This document shows positions 25,094 to 33,477 of a stretch of 64,000 nt of DNA, one piece after another. Position 1 is the stretch's first letter; each line of letters begins with the position of its first letter. Made by a program: the position numbers and the translations under genes. This DNA is from Niabella ginsenosidivorans (lineage in GTDB: Bacteria; Bacteroidota; Bacteroidia; Chitinophagales; Chitinophagaceae), in contig NZ_CP015772.1 of NCBI RefSeq assembly GCF_001654455.1, forward strand, positions 5,146,001-5,210,000. Reading direction: 5' to 3'. The notes beneath the pieces were generated by a model that worked only from the letters and a program-made list of their open reading frames with translations, had not been told where the DNA came from and made no database searches.

Positions 25094-26671
25094 ATGCCAA
25101 GCAAGCCCGGAGATATACTTTTTCAGTTGATAAAATCCTTGGAGAAATCTGAAAAAAGGCATTTTAAGCTCTATATTACCCGTAGTTCCGGGAATGAGGA
25201 TCTTAAAGTGATCAAATTGTTTGATGCGCTGGATAAAATGCCCCAGTATGATGAAAAAATGCTGCTGAAGAAGCTTAAGGATGTTACCAAGCCCCAGTTG
25301 TCTAATTTAAAATCACATTTATACCGGGAAATTCTGGCCGGACTGAGATTGCTGAAAAGTAGCGAAAGTCTTGATCTTCAACTAAATGAATTGTTTGATA
25401 CGGCACATATCCTTTACAAAAAAGGTTTGTTTTACCAAAGCCTGCGGGTAATTGATAAGGCAAAGGAAATGGCCAGCCTGAACCAGAAATTCTTTTTCCT
25501 GCCCCAGATCCTTTCGCTTGAAAAGCGTATTGAAGCATTAAATGTTACAGACAGTTTTGTAAGCCGCATGGATGAGCTGGCGGATGAATCCAATGAGGCG
25601 AACACGAAGCTGAATATGATCACACGCCTTTCCAACCTTTCTTTGCAGATGTATGGTTTTTTTATTGCCAACGGCCATGCCCGTAATGAGGCAGAAGAGG
25701 AAAAGGTAAAAAAGTTTTTCAAACAGAACCTCCCCTCAGGTTCTGCCCAGCAGGAAGGGTTTTATGAACGGCTGTATTATTACCAGAGTTATACCTGGTA
25801 CGCTTTTATACGGCAGGATTTTTTGCTCTACTACCGGTTTGTGCGGAAGTGGGTAGATCTTTTTTATGAAAAGCCCAATATGCAGCGTGCAGAAACGGGC
25901 CATTTTATAAAAGGGTATCACAACCTGCTGAATGCGCACTTTGACCTTAGGAACTACCAGCAGTTCAGTATTGACCTGCATAAGTTTGAGGAATTCAGTC
26001 ATACCAAGCGGGTGCAGAGCAATGAAAATTTCAGGGTACAGTCTTTCGTTTATATTGCCAGTGCCAAGATCAATTATTTTACAATAACCGGGCAAACAGC
26101 GGCGGGGTTAAAAGAAGTGCCCTATATAGAGGATAAGCTGTCAGAATACGCTATATTCCTGGACCGTCACCGGGTGATGGTGATCAATTATAAGATAGCG
26201 ATGCTGTATTTCCTGTCGGGGGACTATAGCACCAGTATTGATTATCTGCAAAAGATCATCAATGACTCATCGGAGTTAAGGACTGATCTTCAATGCTATG
26301 CGCGCCTGGTGCACCTGCTGGCCCATTATGAAATGGGTAATCTGGAGCTGATGGACTCGCTGACCCGTTCCGTTTTCCGCTATATGTCCAAAATGAAGAA
26401 CCTTACTGTTATAGAGCAGGAGATCTTCCGGTTTTTCAGGGGCTCTTTCCGGTTTACAAAAAATGAGCTGAAACCGGAATTTGCTAAGTTCCTGAATAAG
26501 GTAAAGCACCTGGAAGGAAATCGCTTTGAAACCCGTTCCTTTGCTTACCTGGACATTATTTCCTGGCTGGAAAGCAAGGTAGAAGGCAAATCCATGCGCA
26601 AAATAATAGAGGAAAAATTCCGTAAAAGCAAGCGGAGCAAAAATGTGGTGCCCGTAGAGGCAGATCAGTAG
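25094..26671 (+). CDS. Alpha-solenoid (TPR-like) cytosolic protein of unknown function
   Basis: About 525 residues, no signal peptide and no membrane segment. The start is the ATG of MPSKPGDILF; three codons upstream begin with TTG inside the promoter box. The protein is almost entirely amphipathic helices in pairs, with TPR-like signatures in the second half (MLYFLSGDYSTSIDYLQKII, YARLVHLLAHYEMGNLELMD in pieces). The C terminus is basic (EEKFRKSKRSKN). Proteins of this size and pattern are widespread in Chitinophagaceae but have no assigned role that I know. It probably serves as a scaffold. Convergent with the next gene, 11 bp apart. Confidence 0.7.
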   Translation: MPSKPGDILFQLIKSLEKSEKRHFKLYITRSSGNEDLKVIKLFDALDKMPQYDEKMLLKKLKDVTKPQLSNLKSHLYREILAGLRLLKSSESLDLQLNELFDTAHILYKKGLFYQSLRVIDKAKEMASLNQKFFFLPQILSLEKRIEALNVTDSFVSRMDELADESNEANTKLNMITRLSNLSLQMYGFFIANGHARNEAEEEKVKKFFKQNLPSGSAQQEGFYERLYYYQSYTWYAFIRQDFLLYYRFVRKWVDLFYEKPNMQRAETGHFIKGYHNLLNAHFDLRNYQQFSIDLHKFEEFSHTKRVQSNENFRVQSFVYIASAKINYFTITGQTAAGLKEVPYIEDKLSEYAIFLDRHRVMVINYKIAMLYFLSGDYSTSIDYLQKIINDSSELRTDLQCYARLVHLLAHYEMGNLELMDSLTRSVFRYMSKMKNLTVIEQEIFRFFRGSFRFTKNELKPEFAKFLNKVKHLEGNRFETRSFAYLDIISWLESKVEGKSMRKIIEEKFRKSKRSKNVVPVEADQ

Positions 26672-26682
26672 CCCTATCTGAC

Positions 26683-27732
26683 TTATAGCGGCACCACTCT
26701 TCTCTCCCTGCTGCTTAAAAGGGCAGCATCAATGACCTTCATTGTCAAAACGGCATCAGAAGCAGGCACCGGATTGGGCATATTATTGCGCAGGGCACGA
26801 TAAACATCCTCATAATAGTCCATATAATTCCCCATTTCCGACCGGGTCTGCTTTTTTACATCCTGGCCATTAATAGTAGTGTGTAATACTCCGTCAAAAC
26901 CTTCCGGGGCCGGTATCCATGTTTCTATTGTTGGTGTAACCCCCTCTAAGAGCTTTGTTTCCTGCAGATCGGACCGCTGCTGTAAAAAAGTGCCGTTTTC
27001 TCCCTGTAAAATAAACGGATAAGGAGATTCTTTTGCAAATACGGTTCCCTTTATACGAACCCTGAATGCATGAGGATAATAAAGCAGTACCTCAAAATAG
27101 TCGTTAGCAATAAGGTCTTTCCGCATGGTGAGCACATCTGCAAAAACTGCTTCAGGATACCCGAACAGTTGCAGGGCCTGGTCTATAAGATGCGCGCCCA
27201 GGTCATGCAGGTTTCCTGCGCCCGGCAGGTCTCCTTCTTTATGCTCTTTGCCGCTGTGCCCCGGCCGGTAACGGTCATAACGCAGCTCCACTTCTTTCAG
27301 CTCGCCCAGCATATTTTCAGCAACCACGTCTTTAATAGCTTTGTAATCGCCATCATACCTGCGGTTCTGGTAAACGCTCAGGAATAAATTTTTTTCTTTT
27401 GCCAGCTGGTTAATTTCCTCAGCTTCTGCCGCGTTTACCATAAAAGGCTTTTCCACTACAATATTTTTACCGGCCTCCAATGCTTTTTTTGCATATTCAA
27501 AATGTGTTTGAACAGGCGTGTTCACAATAACCAGCTCTATTTCAGGATCAGCAAGCAGCTCTTCAAAAGAGCGGTATAATTTTGAATTGGGGTAGCGTTC
27601 GCGCGAATCTTCTTTATGGCGCTCTACAATTGCTCTTAATTCATAATGCGGGTTAGCCTCAATAAAAGGCGCGTGAAACAGTTTTCCGCTCATGCCAAAT
27701 GAGGCAATACCGGCAACAATAGGTTTACTCAT
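26683..27732 (-). CDS. Gfo/Idh/MocA family oxidoreductase
   Basis: 349 residues, normal for the family. The N-terminal Rossmann domain begins VAGIASFGMSGKLFH (the usual GxGxxG is here ASFGMSG) and the cofactor-side EKP motif is at 94-96 (VVEKPF). The C-terminal alpha/beta domain carries the substrate-side HDLGAHLIDQ (about 175-184) with the conserved Asp and His. It resembles the YdgJ/YvaA type that acts on sugars or inositols with NAD(P). It is cytosolic. The arginase-fold gene lies upstream on the same strand (53-bp gap); a functional link is not obvious. Confidence 0.9.
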   Translation of the reverse strand: MSKPIVAGIASFGMSGKLFHAPFIEANPHYELRAIVERHKEDSRERYPNSKLYRSFEELLADPEIELVIVNTPVQTHFEYAKKALEAGKNIVVEKPFMVNAAEAEEINQLAKEKNLFLSVYQNRRYDGDYKAIKDVVAENMLGELKEVELRYDRYRPGHSGKEHKEGDLPGAGNLHDLGAHLIDQALQLFGYPEAVFADVLTMRKDLIANDYFEVLLYYPHAFRVRIKGTVFAKESPYPFILQGENGTFLQQRSDLQETKLLEGVTPTIETWIPAPEGFDGVLHTTINGQDVKKQTRSEMGNYMDYYEDVYRALRNNMPNPVPASDAVLTMKVIDAALLSSRERRVVPL

Positions 27733-27785
27733 ATTTTTTAATTTGGACTGTTGTAAAAATACCTAATAAATACCAATGCTTGCTG

Positions 27786-28919
27786 CTATCGCTGCTGCTC
27801 CCGGAACCATCTTTCGGGGATCTCTCCTTTTGCAGCCATCTGATAGTCCTTATAACTGCAGGGAATAAATTGTTTATTAGGCAGCTGCATCCACCAGCGG
27901 CCGGTCCGTTTACTTTGCAGGAAGCTGGTTTCTATCTCTGAAAAGATCATCAGGTATTCATTGAATGCTTCTTTTTCAAGAAGATCCGCTTCCCTTTTTT
28001 TACGGTGCACACCATCAATGGCATACCACAGCATGTGGCTGATCTGCCTGGCGGTTAGCTCGTCCCGGTCCTTTCGCACATCATACCCGTAAATACCAAT
28101 TGTATTAACAGAAGCGCTCATACCGGCATACTGCATAAGAATGCAGGCTTCTTCCCCGTTAAAACCATTTGGTGTCAGCTGGTTGGCGGGCGCATAAGCA
28201 TTGGCAACAGCATTAATATCAAAAGAAAATAAATGGCTGCCCCTTATTGCCGGCTCTATCTGCTCAATATCTTCTTTTACATGCCCTACCCGGTAAAAAT
28301 CAAACTTTAATTTATCCAGTGTTTGCAGCATGCCCGGGTGCACCAGATAGCTTTGAAAACCAATATGGTTATAATGGCGGATGAAATTAGGTTCGGCAGT
28401 GAGCATCTCCATAAGGAAATTGTCGTTAGCAAAAGGAGATTCCATATCCAGATCTATAATGGCATCCACAACAGATGCATCGATTACTTTTTTTAAAGCG
28501 GCATATGCGCCATACTGGGCCAGGGTAAGATCATGTGATCCTCCCAATACAATAACCGTTTTCCCCTCTTCCAGCAAGGCTGTGAGCACGGTTTTTAAAG
28601 CAGCTATTGTATCTGAATAGGACGCGCCCTGCTTTACATCTCCGATGTCTGCTATTTTTATACCTTCATGCCAGAAAAAGAGGGAATAAAAGTGCCTGCG
28701 CACGGCATCAGGTGCAGAAGCAGGAATGCCCAGGATCCCATTGCCTCTTTGCTCCCCGCAACCTACAATCACCAGTTCGGTCTGCTCCAGATCGGGAAAA
28801 TATTCATCATAAAGATCAATGCTGCGGCCTATTTGATTGGGCTGGTAAGTATTGTCGCCTGTTATTTCAACGAGATGAACAGGAGATAGGAATGCTGAAA
28901 TATTCATGTGATCTGACAT
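27786..28919 (-). CDS. Arginase/formimidoylglutamase-fold protein with altered metal site
   Basis: 377 residues of the ureohydrolase (arginase, agmatinase, formimidoylglutamase) fold. The blocks that normally bind two Mn2+ ions are recognisable but changed. GGDHS reads GGSHDLT (126-132, His kept), the DAHxD block reads IDLDME (155-160, His lost), and SxDxDxxDP reads SFDINAV (232-238, second Asp and DP lost). With at least three of six ligands missing, normal binuclear catalysis is doubtful. The C terminus has an extra about 60 residues rich in aromatic residues (GRWWMQLPNKQF). Homologues in Bacteroidota are annotated as formimidoylglutamase, but no other histidine-degradation gene is nearby. 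Confidence 0.75.
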   Translation of the reverse strand: MSDHMNISAFLSPVHLVEITGDNTYQPNQIGRSIDLYDEYFPDLEQTELVIVGCGEQRGNGILGIPASAPDAVRRHFYSLFFWHEGIKIADIGDVKQGASYSDTIAALKTVLTALLEEGKTVIVLGGSHDLTLAQYGAYAALKKVIDASVVDAIIDLDMESPFANDNFLMEMLTAEPNFIRHYNHIGFQSYLVHPGMLQTLDKLKFDFYRVGHVKEDIEQIEPAIRGSHLFSFDINAVANAYAPANQLTPNGFNGEEACILMQYAGMSASVNTIGIYGYDVRKDRDELTARQISHMLWYAIDGVHRKKREADLLEKEAFNEYLMIFSEIETSFLQSKRTGRWWMQLPNKQFIPCSYKDYQMAAKGEIPERWFREQQR

Positions 28920-29028
28920 GGGCGCAAGATAGCATAATCAGTGAAAGATTCAGGAGCAACACCGTATAAAGTTTTGCATATCAGGCAAAGAAGATCTGAT
29001 TATTGCTCGCCCTTTAAAAATAGAGGCT

Positions 29029-29036
29029 TATTTTTG
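29029..29036 (+). promoter_or_regulatory. -7 box (TATTTTTG) for the DUF3078-trmB operon
   Basis: It matches TAnnTTTG, 22 bp before the ATG at 29059, giving a short leader of roughly 15 nt. Confidence 0.5.
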
Positions 29037-29058
29037 TCGCTGAACAAAAATAAACAGG

Positions 29059-30006
29059 ATGAAAAAGTATCTTTTTGCGTGCTTATTGCTAACAACAGTT
29101 ATAATGGTACATGCCCAGGATGAAACTGTAAAGCAGCTTCAAACGGATGCCAACCGCACCATTACCAAGGATCCGAATGACACAACCGTGAAAACCTGGA
29201 AAACCGGGGGCGTGTTTAACTTTAATATAGCACAGGGGTCATTGAGTAACTGGGCTGCAGGAGGGGACAAGTTTTCACTGGCATTAAATTCTTTATTAAG
29301 CACCTATGCTTTTTACACAAAAGGAAAGCATCATTGGGACAACACGCTGGATCTGAACCTGGCCTATTTGAATACAACCTCGCAGGGCACACGTAAAAAC
29401 GATGACCGTATTGACCTGGTATCAAAATACGCGTATGATCTGGCTAAAAAATGGGATGTTGGTCTTTTATTCAACTTCCGCTCTCAAATGCTGAAGGGGT
29501 TTGACTATGCAGACGATAACTCAAAAACCCTGACATCTAAGTTTCTTTCACCGGCCTATGTATTATTGAGCCCTGGTGTTACGTATAAGCCCGTACCGGA
29601 ATTTTCGATCTTTCTTTCTCCGGTAACCACCCGTTGGACGGTTGTAATGGACGACTCTCTTTCTGCAAGAGGCGCTTATGGTGTAGATTCCAGCAAGCAT
29701 ATAAAAACAGAATTCGGCGCTTTTGCCACGGTGAACTTTTTTAAGGAGTTTAGCAAAACTATTTCTTTTAAAAGCCGGGCAGATCTTTATTCCAATTACT
29801 TGCACAACCCGCAGAATATAGATGTATACTGGACCAACCTGCTGACTATGAAACTGGGCCGGGTGTTTGCAATTACATACGCGCTGGATCTGATTTATGA
29901 TGATGATGTGCGTCTTTTCGGTCCCAATGGTGACGCGGCACGACCACAGATCCGCTCTATGCTGGGCATTGGTTTGTCCTATCGCTTTAGTAATATTAAA
30001 AAGTAA
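29059..30006 (+). CDS. DUF3078 outer-membrane beta-barrel protein
   Basis: 315 residues, signal peptide ending MVHAQ (about residue 20). The mature part is a run of amphipathic beta strands with the DUF3078 opening (WKTGGVFNFNIAQGSLSNWAAGG, given in two pieces: WKTGGVFNFNIAQ and SLSNWAAGG) and closing (MLGIGLSYRFSN). The family is confined to Bacteroidota and its role is unknown; it is probably an integral outer-membrane protein. Its stop overlaps the trmB start by one base (TAATG), so the two are translationally coupled in a run that continues through DUF5522 and the alkyltransferase-like gene. Confidence 0.85.
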   Translation: MKKYLFACLLLTTVIMVHAQDETVKQLQTDANRTITKDPNDTTVKTWKTGGVFNFNIAQGSLSNWAAGGDKFSLALNSLLSTYAFYTKGKHHWDNTLDLNLAYLNTTSQGTRKNDDRIDLVSKYAYDLAKKWDVGLLFNFRSQMLKGFDYADDNSKTLTSKFLSPAYVLLSPGVTYKPVPEFSIFLSPVTTRWTVVMDDSLSARGAYGVDSSKHIKTEFGAFATVNFFKEFSKTISFKSRADLYSNYLHNPQNIDVYWTNLLTMKLGRVFAITYALDLIYDDDVRLFGPNGDAARPQIRSMLGIGLSYRFSNIKK

Positions 30007-30716
30007 TGGCCCAAAAAAAACTCGTTCGCTTTACAGAGCTGAACACGTTTGAAAATGTGTTGCAGTTCCCGCAAAATATAAAAGGAAAATGGGATGATCA
30101 TTTTAAGAATGATCATCCCATTGTGCTGGAACTGGCATGTGGCAAAGGCGAGTATGCACTGGGTTTAGCACGTTTGTACCCCGATAAAAATTTTATAGGC
30201 GTAGATATTAAAGGCAACCGCCTTTGGGCCGGCGCTAAAAAAGCATTAAAGGAAGAACTGCACAACGTGGCCTTTTTAAGGGTACAGATTGAGCAGTTGC
30301 AACAATATTTTGCCCAGGGAGAGGTGCGTGAGATCTGGATCACCTTCCCCGATCCGCAGTTGCGGTTCTCCAAAGCAAAAAAAAGGTTAACGCATCCGCG
30401 TTTCCTGAGGATCTATCATCAGCTACTGAAAACAGGAGGTCTGATCCATTTAAAAACGGACAGCCCCAATTTATACCGCTTTACAAAAGAAGTGCTGTAC
30501 CTGTATAACTGTACCATTGTAAAAGACGCGGATGATCTTTATAAAGAGGATGCACTTTCCGAGGAATTGAAGATTAAGACCTATTATGAAAGTCTGGACA
30601 TTGCGGAAAGTAACCGTATTCACTATCTTGCGTTTCAGCTGCCCCCTGTGTTGGCAGATGCGCAAAAAGATCTGGAATTAAAAGAAGCGATCCGTTATGA
30701 GCTTGATAGCCGGTGA
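30006..30716 (+). CDS. trmB: tRNA (guanine-N7-)-methyltransferase
   Basis: 236 residues. SAM-binding motif I LELACGKGEYALGLA (about 42-56), acidic motif FIGVDIKGNRLW, and the TrmB signature WITFPDPQLRFSKAKKRL (about 116-133) with the catalytic Asp of FPDP. It methylates G46 in the variable loop of tRNAs. The start ATG overlaps the preceding stop and the 3' end overlaps the DUF5522 gene by 20 bp. A perfect 13-bp inverted repeat lies inside codons 29-39. Confidence 0.95.
   Translation: MAQKKLVRFTELNTFENVLQFPQNIKGKWDDHFKNDHPIVLELACGKGEYALGLARLYPDKNFIGVDIKGNRLWAGAKKALKEELHNVAFLRVQIEQLQQYFAQGEVREIWITFPDPQLRFSKAKKRLTHPRFLRIYHQLLKTGGLIHLKTDSPNLYRFTKEVLYLYNCTIVKDADDLYKEDALSEELKIKTYYESLDIAESNRIHYLAFQLPPVLADAQKDLELKEAIRYELDSR
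30090..30120 (+). repeat. 13-bp perfect inverted repeat inside trmB
   Basis: TGGGATGATCATT and AATGATCATCCCA flank a 5-nt loop (TTAAG). It encodes WDDHFKNDHPI. This is long for a chance hairpin in coding sequence. Confidence 0.7.
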
Positions 30717-30888
30717 GGATTACTCTATAAATGCAGACGGCAGGGTGGTGTTTACAGAAAAATACCACCTCAAACGGGGGTATTGTTGCAGCAACGGGTG
30801 TTTGCATTGCCCCTATAATTATGAAAATGTTCCGGAGCCAAGAAAAACACAGTTATTAAATGAGCGTAAAAAAAAGCAACAGCAATAA
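30697..30888 (+). CDS. DUF5522 small cysteine-motif protein
   Basis: 63 residues. The core is GYCCSNGCLHCPY (about 28-40), four Cys and one His that look like a metal-binding knuckle, followed by a basic tail (NERKKKQQQ). This is the DUF5522 pattern. The start overlaps the end of trmB by 20 bp and the end overlaps the next gene by 29 bp, which supports a coupled operon. Function unknown. Confidence 0.8.
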   Translation: MSLIAGEDYSINADGRVVFTEKYHLKRGYCCSNGCLHCPYNYENVPEPRKTQLLNERKKKQQQ

Positions 30889-31252
30889 CACTAAACTCAG
30901 GGCTCTGCGGCCGTCGGGGAAGAAAGAGGACAATATCTTTGACCTGGTCTATGAAGTTGCGCGGCAAATACCAAAGGGCAGGGTAACCTCGTATGGAGCA
31001 ATTGCCAAGGCCATTGGCTCCGGGAAATCTGCAAGGATTGTAGGCTGGGCCATGAGCAATGCCGGCACGGCACGGCCAAAGGTTCCGGCGCACCGGGTTG
31101 TAAACAGTGTGGGACTGCTCTCCGGCAAGCACGCTTTTAAAACACCTACACAAATGCAGGAGCTTCTGGAAAAAGAAGGCATAACAATTAAAAATGATAA
31201 AGTGGTGGATTTTAAAGTAAAGTTCTGGGACCCGCTGGAGGAATTATTTTAA
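30860..31252 (+). CDS. Alkyltransferase-like protein (MGMT family without catalytic Cys)
   Basis: 130 residues, the DNA-binding domain of O6-alkylguanine-DNA alkyltransferase. IPKGRVTSYGAIAKAIG (about 37-53) and VGWAMSNA precede the active-site block, which reads VPAHRV (75-80). Repair enzymes have PCHR there, so the acceptor Cys is Ala. Such ATL proteins bind O6-alkylguanine and flag it for nucleotide excision repair instead of reversing it. A basic N-terminal extension of about 20 residues precedes the domain. Last gene of the 29.0-31.25 kb operon. Confidence 0.88.
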   Translation: MSVKKSNSNNTKLRALRPSGKKEDNIFDLVYEVARQIPKGRVTSYGAIAKAIGSGKSARIVGWAMSNAGTARPKVPAHRVVNSVGLLSGKHAFKTPTQMQELLEKEGITIKNDKVVDFKVKFWDPLEELF

Positions 31253-31298
31253 ATTGTTTTTCAGAAAACCAACACAGTAATTACTCTTACCAAATTTG

Positions 31299-31306
31299 TA
31301 TATTTG
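31299..31306 (+). promoter_or_regulatory. -7 box (TATATTTG) upstream of a broken gene
   Basis: It matches TAnnTTTG and lies 16 bp before the first recognisable codon of the retropepsin-like pseudogene. Confidence 0.45.
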
Positions 31307-31321
31307 TAAAAAGCCCTTTTT

Positions 31322-31746
31322 AAGGGAGTAATACATGCAGAGATAGAACTGATAAATGCCGGAGATCTTGAGATGGCTCGCCGTCATATCATTGGGGAAG
31401 AAGAAGTAAAGCGCATGCCGGTTCATATGCTGGTTGATACAGGAAGTGAATATATGTGCATTAACGAAACTGTGCAGGAACAATTGGATTTGCCTTTTCG
31501 CGAAAAGGACAATTAACGAACGGTGATGTAGTGGAATATGATGTTGTTGGACCCATTGAAATACGATTTAAAAATAGAATGTGCGTTACTACTGCAATGG
31601 TTATCCCTGGTGAAAATGAATTATTATTAGGGGCTATTCCTATGGAAGATATGGATGTGCTTATTCATCCGCAACGACGGGAACTGGTAGTCAATCCGGA
31701 ACATCCTTATTATGCTCAAATGAAATTAAAGGGTATACGCCGTTAG
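31322..31746 (+). pseudogene. Broken retropepsin-like (clan AA) aspartic protease
   Basis: A decayed paralogue of the intact gene at 43701-44147. The first part (31322-31516) reads GVIHAEIELINAGD, then HMLVDTGSEYMCINE with the catalytic DTG, and ends at TAA after REKDN. The second part, in the next frame, reads RKGQLTNGDVVEYDVVGPIEIRFKNR and so on to the normal C terminus. Comparison with the intact copy (EKRKRQLADG) shows that loss of one copy of a 7-bp direct repeat (CGAAAAG) explains the frameshift. The start Met of the paralogue is also lost (AAG where it has ATG). Confidence 0.8.
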
Positions 31747-31887
31747 TCTATTCGAAATTCAACTACAACGATTTCGGTATCTCTTGGACTGTTAAAAAGG
31801 AATTTATATAAATTCGCTGATACGCTGCGGAGTTACTCGCAATCATGTGTCCCGCCATGCGCCATAGATTTTAACGATTTTCAAATT

Positions 31888-33309
31888 ATGACAACAAGAA
31901 GAGCTTTTATCCGCCATTCGGTACTGGCTACAGGTGGCGTTGCCCTGAACGGCTTATTTACAAAAGTAAATGCCTCCAGTTATAACCGCATTATCGGGTC
32001 CAATAGTAAAGTCAATTTAGCGCATATAGGCATTGGAAACAGGGGTGGGGAAATTATAGCAGAGTTTGCAAAAACCAACTTGGCCAACGTGGTGGCTTTA
32101 TGTGATGTGGATATGGGCGCCAAGCATACACAGGCAACGATAGCGCAGTTTCCGAACGCCCCCCGGTTCCAGGATTTCAGGAAGATGTACGATAAAATGG
32201 CGAAGGATATTGAAGCAGTGACCATAGCTGTTCCTGATTTTGCGCATTTTCCCATTACGGTGCATTCAATGGCTTTAGGTAAGCATGTATATTGTGAAAA
32301 GCCGATGGCACGGACGTTCCATGAGGTGGATCTGATGATCAAAGCGGCAAAGAAATATCCCGGAGTGGTTACGCAAATGGGCAACCAGGGGCATTCTGAG
32401 GCCAATTATTTCCAGTTTAAGGCATGGACAGAAGCAGGGATCATTAAAGACGTTACAGCTATAACCGCGCATATGAACAGTCCGAGGCGCTGGCATGGCT
32501 GGGATCCGAACATTAAGAAATTTCCCGCCGCGGAACCGATCCCCGAAACATTAGATTGGGATACCTGGCTTTCTTCACAAATGTATCATGACTATAATAA
32601 AGACTTTCATTACGGGCAATGGCGTTGCTGGTACGACTTTGGTATGGGCGCCCTGGGCGATTGGGGTGCGCATATTTTAGATACCGCCCATCAGTTCCTG
32701 GACCTTGGATTGCCGGAAGAAATCAATCCTACAAGGTTAGACGGGCATAACGATTATTTTTATCCGATGTCCAGCACCATTGAATTTAAGTTCCCGGCCC
32801 GTAAAAAAATGCCGCCGGTAGTCATTACCTGGTATGACGGACTGGATAATATTCCTCCGCTTCCCAAAGGGTTTGGAGAATCCAAATTAGATGCCAGCAT
32901 TCCTACTGTAGGCGGAAAGCAGATCCAGGCAGTGAAATTGAACCCCGGGAAAGAAATTTACAGCAAAACGCTTACGTTTAAAGGCGGTTCACATGCCAGT
33001 ACGCTTTCCATTATTCCGGAAGAAAAAGCAAAGGAAATGGAAAAGAAATTACCGGAAGTGCCCAAAAGCCCCTCCAATCACTTCGCTAATTTCCTGCTGT
33101 CCTGCCAGGGGAAGGAAAAAACGCGTTCTCCGTTTGAAATAGCAGGTCCGCTGAGCCAGGTCTTTTGCCTGGGCGTAATGGCACAACGGCTGGGGCGTAA
33201 AATTGTTTTTGACCGGGCAACCCGGCGTGTTACCAATGACGCTTTTGCAGATGCTTTTTTAACGGGTATACCTCCCCGCAAAGGCTGGGAAGATTATTAT
33301 AAGGTATAG
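31888..33309 (+). CDS. Secreted Gfo/Idh/MocA family oxidoreductase with Tat signal
   Basis: 473 residues. The N terminus is a twin-arginine signal (TTRRAFIRHSVLATGGVAL), so the folded, cofactor-loaded enzyme is exported to the periplasm. The Rossmann motif is HIGIGNRGGE (about 46-55) and EKP is at 137-139 (YCEKPM). The substrate domain has the aromatic-rich insertion of the exported subfamily (RRWHGWDPN, HYGQWRCWYDFG, GDWGAHILDTAH). Members of this group act on sugars or glycosides. It is monocistronic. It is clearly distinct from the cytosolic Gfo/Idh at 26.7 kb. Confidence 0.92.
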   Translation: MTTRRAFIRHSVLATGGVALNGLFTKVNASSYNRIIGSNSKVNLAHIGIGNRGGEIIAEFAKTNLANVVALCDVDMGAKHTQATIAQFPNAPRFQDFRKMYDKMAKDIEAVTIAVPDFAHFPITVHSMALGKHVYCEKPMARTFHEVDLMIKAAKKYPGVVTQMGNQGHSEANYFQFKAWTEAGIIKDVTAITAHMNSPRRWHGWDPNIKKFPAAEPIPETLDWDTWLSSQMYHDYNKDFHYGQWRCWYDFGMGALGDWGAHILDTAHQFLDLGLPEEINPTRLDGHNDYFYPMSSTIEFKFPARKKMPPVVITWYDGLDNIPPLPKGFGESKLDASIPTVGGKQIQAVKLNPGKEIYSKTLTFKGGSHASTLSIIPEEKAKEMEKKLPEVPKSPSNHFANFLLSCQGKEKTRSPFEIAGPLSQVFCLGVMAQRLGRKIVFDRATRRVTNDAFADAFLTGIPPRKGWEDYYKV

Positions 33310-33360
33310 AAGGGGCGCGGTTTGAAAGAATTTGTCATCCGGGTGATCGGATTCAATGAA

Positions 33361-33380
33361 CCTGCTACCGGACGGGCAGG
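33361..33380 (+). repeat. GC-rich palindromic repeat, diverged relative of the gcvT insertion
   Basis: CCTGCTACCGGACGGGCAGG shares its arms (CCTGC/GCAGG) and CCGGA centre with the repeat inside gcvT. Here it lies in an intergenic region 52 bp after an oxidoreductase gene. Confidence 0.5.
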
Positions 33381-33465
33381 CCTGAATGCAAACGCTTTTA
33401 TGGTTGTTTCAATATGACAAATAAGAAGCCTTTTTCGTCAACGCGGAGATCAAAATAAGAAATTG

Positions 33466-33473
33466 TATTTTTG
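33466..33473 (+). promoter_or_regulatory. -7 box (TATTTTTG) four bases before a start codon
   Basis: It matches TAnnTTTG. The ATG at 33478 follows after only four bases, so the transcript would be leaderless. Confidence 0.5.
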
Positions 33474-33477
33474 AAAG

